Translations under genes and position numbers: made by a program | Source: Pegoplata infirma | Lineage: Eukaryota; Arthropoda; Insecta; Diptera; Anthomyiidae | Direction of reading: 5' to 3' | NCBI GenBank assembly: GCA_963921195.1 | Contig: CAWUER010000514.1 | Coordinates: forward strand, 3,828,105-3,892,104 | Length of the DNA: 64,000 nucleotides | The notes under the pieces: generated by a model | What the model saw: only the letters and a program-made list of their open reading frames with translations | Database searches by the model: none | What the model was told of the DNA's origin: nothing | Shown here: positions 59,911-64,000 of the stretch, piece after piece | Numbering within the stretch: position 1 is the stretch's first letter | Layout: each line of letters begins with the position of its first letter

Positions 59911-62900
59911 TTAATTTGAAGGTACGTCAACTGGTAGGACGCAAAGGTTGACAATGGCCCTAGTTATAGTTCCATTCATAGTTCTTATATCCGCAACGCG
60001 AACAAAACCGTCGTGCCCTAAATAAATGTTTTTTATTCGGCCTAGTCTCCATTCGCAAGGAGGAAGGAGGTCCTCCTTTATTACTACGAGTTGACCAACG
60101 TTAACATTTTCTTCTTGGTGTTGCCACTTATATCTGTGTTGCAGTTCCTTTAAATATTCATCTTTCCATCGCTGGGCAAATTGGTGTTGAAGAGATTTTA
60201 ATCTTTCCCAACGATTTCGTAATGTGATTGGCACAGAGGGATTTTCCGGGGCGGCAACAAGGGGGCCTCCTCTTAAGAAATGTCCTGGCGTCAAAGCCAG
60301 TAGTTCTTGGGGGTCGTCCGTCATTGGAGAGAGAGGACGGGAGTTTAATACTGCCTCGATACGAGTCAAAAGAGTTGTAAACTCCTCAAATGTAAATTTT
60401 TGCTTTTGTGCTACTTTTTTAAAATGTGTTTTAAAAGACTTGACACCTGCCTCCCATAATCCTCCCATATGGGGGGCATTTGGTGGTATAAAGGACCACT
60501 GAAATCCGCGAGAAGAATATTTTTCCGCGATATCTTTGGAGACGGTTTTGTTAAATTCTTCTAATTCCATTTGTAGGACACGTTCTGCACCGACGAAATT
60601 GGTCCCATTATCAGACATAATCTTTTTCGGAAGACCTCGTCGACTTACAAATCTAGTGAAGGCGGCTAGGAACGACCCGGAGGTCAAATCAGAGCATAGT
60701 TCAAGGTGCAAAGCCTTTGTTCTAAAACACACAAACACGCAGACGTAGCTTTTGTGATAGGGAGCATTTCTCAAAATTGATGTCTTAGTGGCAAAGGGAC
60801 CCGCAAAATCTAAACCAGTTACCGTAAAAGGAAGAGAAAAAGAGCTTCTCTCAAGCGGGAGAGCAGCCATCATTTGGGACCGAACCTTTTGCTTATATAG
60901 CACACAGGTAACACACCCTCGGATACAGAATCGGATGGCGGATCTTAAACGGGAAACGTAATATTCGGATCTAACCGCGCGTATCATTAAATTTATTTCT
61001 GCATGCATAAGTAAATTGTGAGTAAAGTGTATTAATAGTTTACAAAATTTTGAGCCTACAGGGATGATTATTGGGTGTCGTTCATTAAATGAGAGAGCCG
61101 AATCAGAAATTCTCCCATTAGCTCGAATAACATTGTCGCTATCCAAATAGGGATTAAGAGGATACAGTGAGCTTTTTTTACTCACTCCTTTTTTGACTAA
61201 TAATGACGAGTATTCTCTCTCGTAGTGAATTCTCTGTGTGAGAGTAGTCAACAAATTTCTAGTTTTTAAAAACTCACAATGATCAATTGGTGCTATAATA
61301 GTAGTAATATGGGATATTGCCTCGTCAGAGGATATGTTTTTTTCTTTTGACAACAGAGAGGGTTTGGATGTGGAGACCCTTTTTCTTTCCCTAATACTAT
61401 TAAGGAATCTCAATGCATAAGACATTACTCGTATGGCTTTATCCCAATTTGAAAAACGGTTTAATAAGTCCTGATTTTCGATGTTGTCACTAGTGGATAA
61501 ATGAAAAACTTCAACTGATCTTTTTTGTTCGGGAGGTTCCTCAGCAAGTCTCATGGACTTTGGCCATTCTTCCGGGGACTTTAGAAGCCACTCTGGTCCA
61601 TGCCACCATAAGGAAGCAGTTAAAAGATCTTCAGGGCTACAGCCACGAGATCCTAAATCCGCGGGATTTTCGGCAGAGCGTACGTGACGCCAAGAGACAT
61701 TCCCGACATTACGAATTATTGCAGCGGTTCGGTTCGCCACGTATGTTTTCCATGTCAAGGGGGGTTTCTCTAGCCATCCTAAAACAATCGTGGAGTCGCA
61801 CCAGAGATAAAGTTCATAGTTCCGAATAGGCAATTCTAAGACAAGTTGTTTTACCAATTTAGAGAGCAGAACGGCACCGCACAGTTCTAAACGAGGGAGG
61901 CTGATGGGGTCAAGGGGGGCGACTTTAGTTTTAGAAACAAGAAGGCAAGAAGAGACGGAGTCTCCTGTATTAACTCTTACGTAAACCGCTGCACAATAGG
62001 CCTTTTCGGAGGCATCGCAAAACCCGTGTATTTGAGTTAGTAGGGATGGGTCAAAGTTTACCCAACGCGGAATATTTAAGCTCGAAATCGTTGAAAGATT
62101 TTGGACAAATGCGTTCCATTTGAAAAGACTGCTGGGTTTTACTTCTTCGTCCCAGCCGGTTCCTTCAAGCCACAATTGTTGGAGAAGTATTTTTGCTTGG
62201 ATGACAATAGGCGATATCCATCCGGCAGGGTCAAAAAGCTTGGCGACAGTCGATAGAATTTTTCGTTTAGTGATTGGGTTGGTAACTTTAGGAGGCTCTA
62301 CAGTGTATGAGAAGCTATCCGATAGCGCGTTCCACTGTATGCCTAGAGTTTTTGTAGTGCTTGTTTCTTCAAATTTAAGGAAATTTGTATCCAAGAGATT
62401 TTCCTTAGGGACCGATTCGAGAACATCATGAGAGTTTGAGGTAATTTTTTTAAGTGGAAAACCGGCAGACTGGAGAACTGAAATTACTTGAGATAAGCAA
62501 TCCCGTGCGGACTGTATGGTGTGAGCCCCTGACAAAATGTCATCTACGTAAGTTTCCTTTTTCAAAATGTTGAGGGCTTGGGGGTACAAGTCTTTAGTGT
62601 CATTTGCCAATTGATGTAAAGTTCTGATTGCCAAGTAAGGGGCACAGTTCACACCAAAAGTGACTGTTTTTAAAGTGAAGTCTTGAATTCTATCATTTGG
62701 ATTTTGGCGGAACACAATGCGCTGAAAAGGGAGGTCGTCGTTATGTACTAGTATTTGACGGTACATCTTTTCGATGTCGCCGTTAAATACATATCGGTAA
62801 AATCGCCACTTCAGAATTAGGGTCATTAGGTCTGTTTGCAAAGTAGGACCGACATAAAGTACATCATTAAGAGAATTTCCTGAGCTGGACCGCTTAGAAG

Positions 62901-63999
62901 CATTAAAAACGATCCTTACTTTTGTGCTGCTGCTCTCAGGCTTAAATACAGCATGGTGTGGGAGGTAAAAGGATCCATATTTGCCCCGACTAAAGTTCTC
63001 ATTAGAAGAGGTTGCTTCCATATGGTTAAGGGTGAGATACTCGTTCAAAACGCTGTTGTAGACATTGGCCAATTCCGGTTTATTTTTCAGTGAATTTTCT
63101 GATCGAATGTACTGAGCATATGCAACCGATTTTGATTCGCCTAGAGAAAGGTCGTGAGGGAATTCGCTCTTAAATGGCAGCCTAACCACATAACGTCCTT
63201 CCGAATTCCGGAATGTCGTTTTCTGATAGAATGATTCGCAGTATTCGTGTTCTTTTGAGATTATGGGTGTATTTGGGACTTCTTCTATCTCCCAGAATTG
63301 CCGAAGTTGTTGTTCAAGAGGATCCCTTAAAATTTCCGTAGTTCTGATTGAAAAGGAAAAAAATGTGTTGGCCTCGACAGGGCCACTTATGACCCAACCA
63401 AAAATTGTGGATTGATCAATGAGAGACTTACAAACATTCTTTAGACCTTCTAGTAGTATACCAGGCAAGAAGTTGCTACCTATCAATAAATCTACTTGTC
63501 CAGGGGAATAAAAATTGGGATCGGCTGAATCTAGTTCGTTCAGATCATCGAATGGTATGTCTGATGTTGAAAGTGAAAAGGTTGGTAGCAAGCGTGTGAT
63601 TTTGGGGACTACTATGGCTTTCATGTCAACATAGCGTTTATACTTTTGGGAAAACAAGGTTAATTCACATAAGGAACTGGAGTTACCTACAATGTTACCT
63701 CCTATACCACGAATTTGAAAGTTTTTGGTTTCAGCGGGAAGCATAAGTCGTTGTTGAAGTTTTTTGGATATGAAGGATTTTTCGGACCCTTGATCTATGA
63801 ACGCACGTGCGTTAAAAATTTCACCTTTGAAATCAATTTGTACTAAAGCTGTCGGAAGCAATGTATTTCCGGTAGCTGTTCTATTTGAATGTGATGAGAA
63901 ATGGGCTAAAGTTTGCGTGGCAGACCTTGTCATAATTCTATTAGGGTGTTCAAGTTGGTTATCAACCTCAGAACCGTCTTGATTAGAGTTTGCTTGTCG
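59911..63999 (-). CDS. BEL/Pao Pol polyprotein (protease, RT, RNase H, integrase), 5' end beyond the window
   Basis: An uninterrupted frame: 1340 codons from the first ATG at 63933, and still open to the window edge, so Gag probably precedes it in the same frame. Numbered from that ATG: aspartic protease with [12 protein letters not shown] (Asp47); RT about 290-480 with [20 protein letters not shown] and YVDD at 462-465; RNase H about 636-760 with Asp640, Glu683 and Asp713; integrase zinc finger H972, H977, C1007, C1010; DDE core Asp1042, Asp1108 and Glu1161 ([20 protein letters not shown]). A C-terminal domain follows, with [15 protein letters not shown], as in BEL integrases. RT and integrase read as BEL/Pao, not Ty3. 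All catalytic residues seem present, so the protein may be functional. Confidence 0.95.
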   Translation of the reverse strand, partial: RQANSNQDGSEVDNQLEHPNRIMTRSATQTLAHFSSHSNRTATGNTLLPTALVQIDFKGEIFNARAFIDQGSEKSFISKKLQQRLMLPAETKNFQIRGIGGNIVGNSSSLCELTLFSQKYKRYVDMKAIVVPKITRLLPTFSLSTSDIPFDDLNELDSADPNFYSPGQVDLLIGSNFLPGILLEGLKNVCKSLIDQSTIFGWVISGPVEANTFFSFSIRTTEILRDPLEQQLRQFWEIEEVPNTPIISKEHEYCESFYQKTTFRNSEGRYVVRLPFKSEFPHDLSLGESKSVAYAQYIRSENSLKNKPELANVYNSVLNEYLTLNHMEATSSNENFSRGKYGSFYLPHHAVFKPESSSTKVRIVFNASKRSSSGNSLNDVLYVGPTLQTDLMTLILKWRFYRYVFNGDIEKMYRQILVHNDDLPFQRIVFRQNPNDRIQDFTLKTVTFGVNCAPYLAIRTLHQLANDTKDLYPQALNILKKETYVDDILSGAHTIQSARDCLSQVISVLQSAGFPLKKITSNSHDVLESVPKENLLDTNFLKFEETSTTKTLGIQWNALSDSFSYTVEPPKVTNPITKRKILSTVAKLFDPAGWISPIVIQAKILLQQLWLEGTGWDEEVKPSSLFKWNAFVQNLSTISSLNIPRWVNFDPSLLTQIHGFCDASEKAYCAAVYVRVNTGDSVSSCLLVSKTKVAPLDPISLPRLELCGAVLLSKLVKQLVLELPIRNYELYLWCDSTIVLGWLEKPPLTWKTYVANRTAAIIRNVGNVSWRHVRSAENPADLGSRGCSPEDLLTASLWWHGPEWLLKSPEEWPKSMRLAEEPPEQKRSVEVFHLSTSDNIENQDLLNRFSNWDKAIRVMSYALRFLNSIRERKRVSTSKPSLLSKEKNISSDEAISHITTIIAPIDHCEFLKTRNLLTTLTQRIHYEREYSSLLVKKGVSKKSSLYPLNPYLDSDNVIRANGRISDSALSFNERHPIIIPVGSKFCKLLIHFTHNLLMHAEINLMIRAVRSEYYVSRLRSAIRFCIRGCVTCVLYKQKVRSQMMAALPLERSSFSLPFTVTGLDFAGPFATKTSILRNAPYHKSYVCVFVCFRTKALHLELCSDLTSGSFLAAFTRFVSRRGLPKKIMSDNGTNFVGAERVLQMELEEFNKTVSKDIAEKYSSRGFQWSFIPPNAPHMGGLWEAGVKSFKTHFKKVAQKQKFTFEEFTTLLTRIEAVLNSRPLSPMTDDPQELLALTPGHFLRGGPLVAAPENPSVPITLRNRWERLKSLQHQFAQRWKDEYLKELQHRYKWQHQEENVNVGQLVVIKEDLLPPCEWRLGRIKNIYLGHDGFVRVADIRTMNGTITRAIVNLCVLPVDVPSN

Positions 64000-64000
64000 G

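Larger units (their letters stand above)
58710..64000 (-). mobile_element. BEL/Pao LTR retrotransposon, minus strand, right end beyond the window
   Basis: On the minus strand the order is Pol (entering from the window edge), a small zinc-knuckle ORF, a polypurine tract and the 3' LTR ending at 58710. It is inserted in Jockey ORF2. Pol is intact over 4 kb, so the copy may be young. The 5' LTR and Gag lie to the right of 64000, so the target duplication cannot be tested. Confidence 0.9.

Noticed and set aside
59754..59954. A hydrophobic 66-codon minus-strand ORF overlapping the end of BEL pol
   Set aside because: It spans the putative splice acceptor in a different frame and has no family resemblance.

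Overview
The window is repeat-dominated eukaryotic DNA, most likely heterochromatin of a fly (Diptera). It is AT-rich, with poly(A)/poly(T) runs, GTCC microsatellites and dispersed repeats carrying the tataccctcc / gagggtata ends that I associate with dipteran genomes. It also holds Jockey-type non-LTR, BEL/Pao and Ty3/Gypsy retroelements. The order is inferred from these elements, not from a host gene: I see no host gene, tRNA or rRNA.

Layout. The backbone is one tandem satellite with a unit of about 550 bp, always in the same orientation. It fills 1-8750, 34569-47824, 50408-52090 and 52477-56728, about 28 kb in all. Each unit is itself a degenerate trimer of about 170-200 bp sub-repeats, and markers in part of the array recur every ~3.3 kb (six units). 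A Ty3/Gypsy element (8751-34568, 25.8 kb) has inserted into one unit with a perfect 4-bp TAGT target duplication. Its LTRs are about 3.4 kb without later insertions, end TGTAAT...ATTACA, and differ at only about 13 bases by eye. Inside are a tRNA-Lys primer site, a small RING-H2 ORF, a Gag with its own N-terminal RING-H2 domain, an A_AAA_AAC slippery heptamer in the -1 phase, and Pol (protease, RT, RNase H, integrase). The element is broken by a TGA in gag, a 1-nt frameshift in integrase and a 6.1-kb DNA transposon lying exactly in the RT YLDD motif.

Nesting. The Ty3 element hosts two Transib-like insertions (10571-13073 and 19543-25636; 5-bp CGTCG and CGACG duplications; CACAGTG-type ends), two related but different dispersed elements at the same position of both LTRs, two hAT-type elements with 8-bp duplications, and several small inverted-repeat elements. 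The second Transib-like element carries a ~60-copy 25-bp minisatellite and a degenerate ~165-bp repeat field.

Right end. The satellite passes straight into a 5'-truncated Jockey-type element (ORF1 zinc knuckles, ORF2 endonuclease). Its RT is cut at 58709 by a BEL/Pao element on the minus strand, which runs off the window. The BEL element has an uninterrupted Pol (at least 1340 codons, open to the window edge), a 3' zinc-knuckle ORF behind a plausible splice acceptor, a polypurine tract and a 591-bp 3' LTR. The most unusual item is the Ty3 element with two RING fingers, one free and one fused to Gag.
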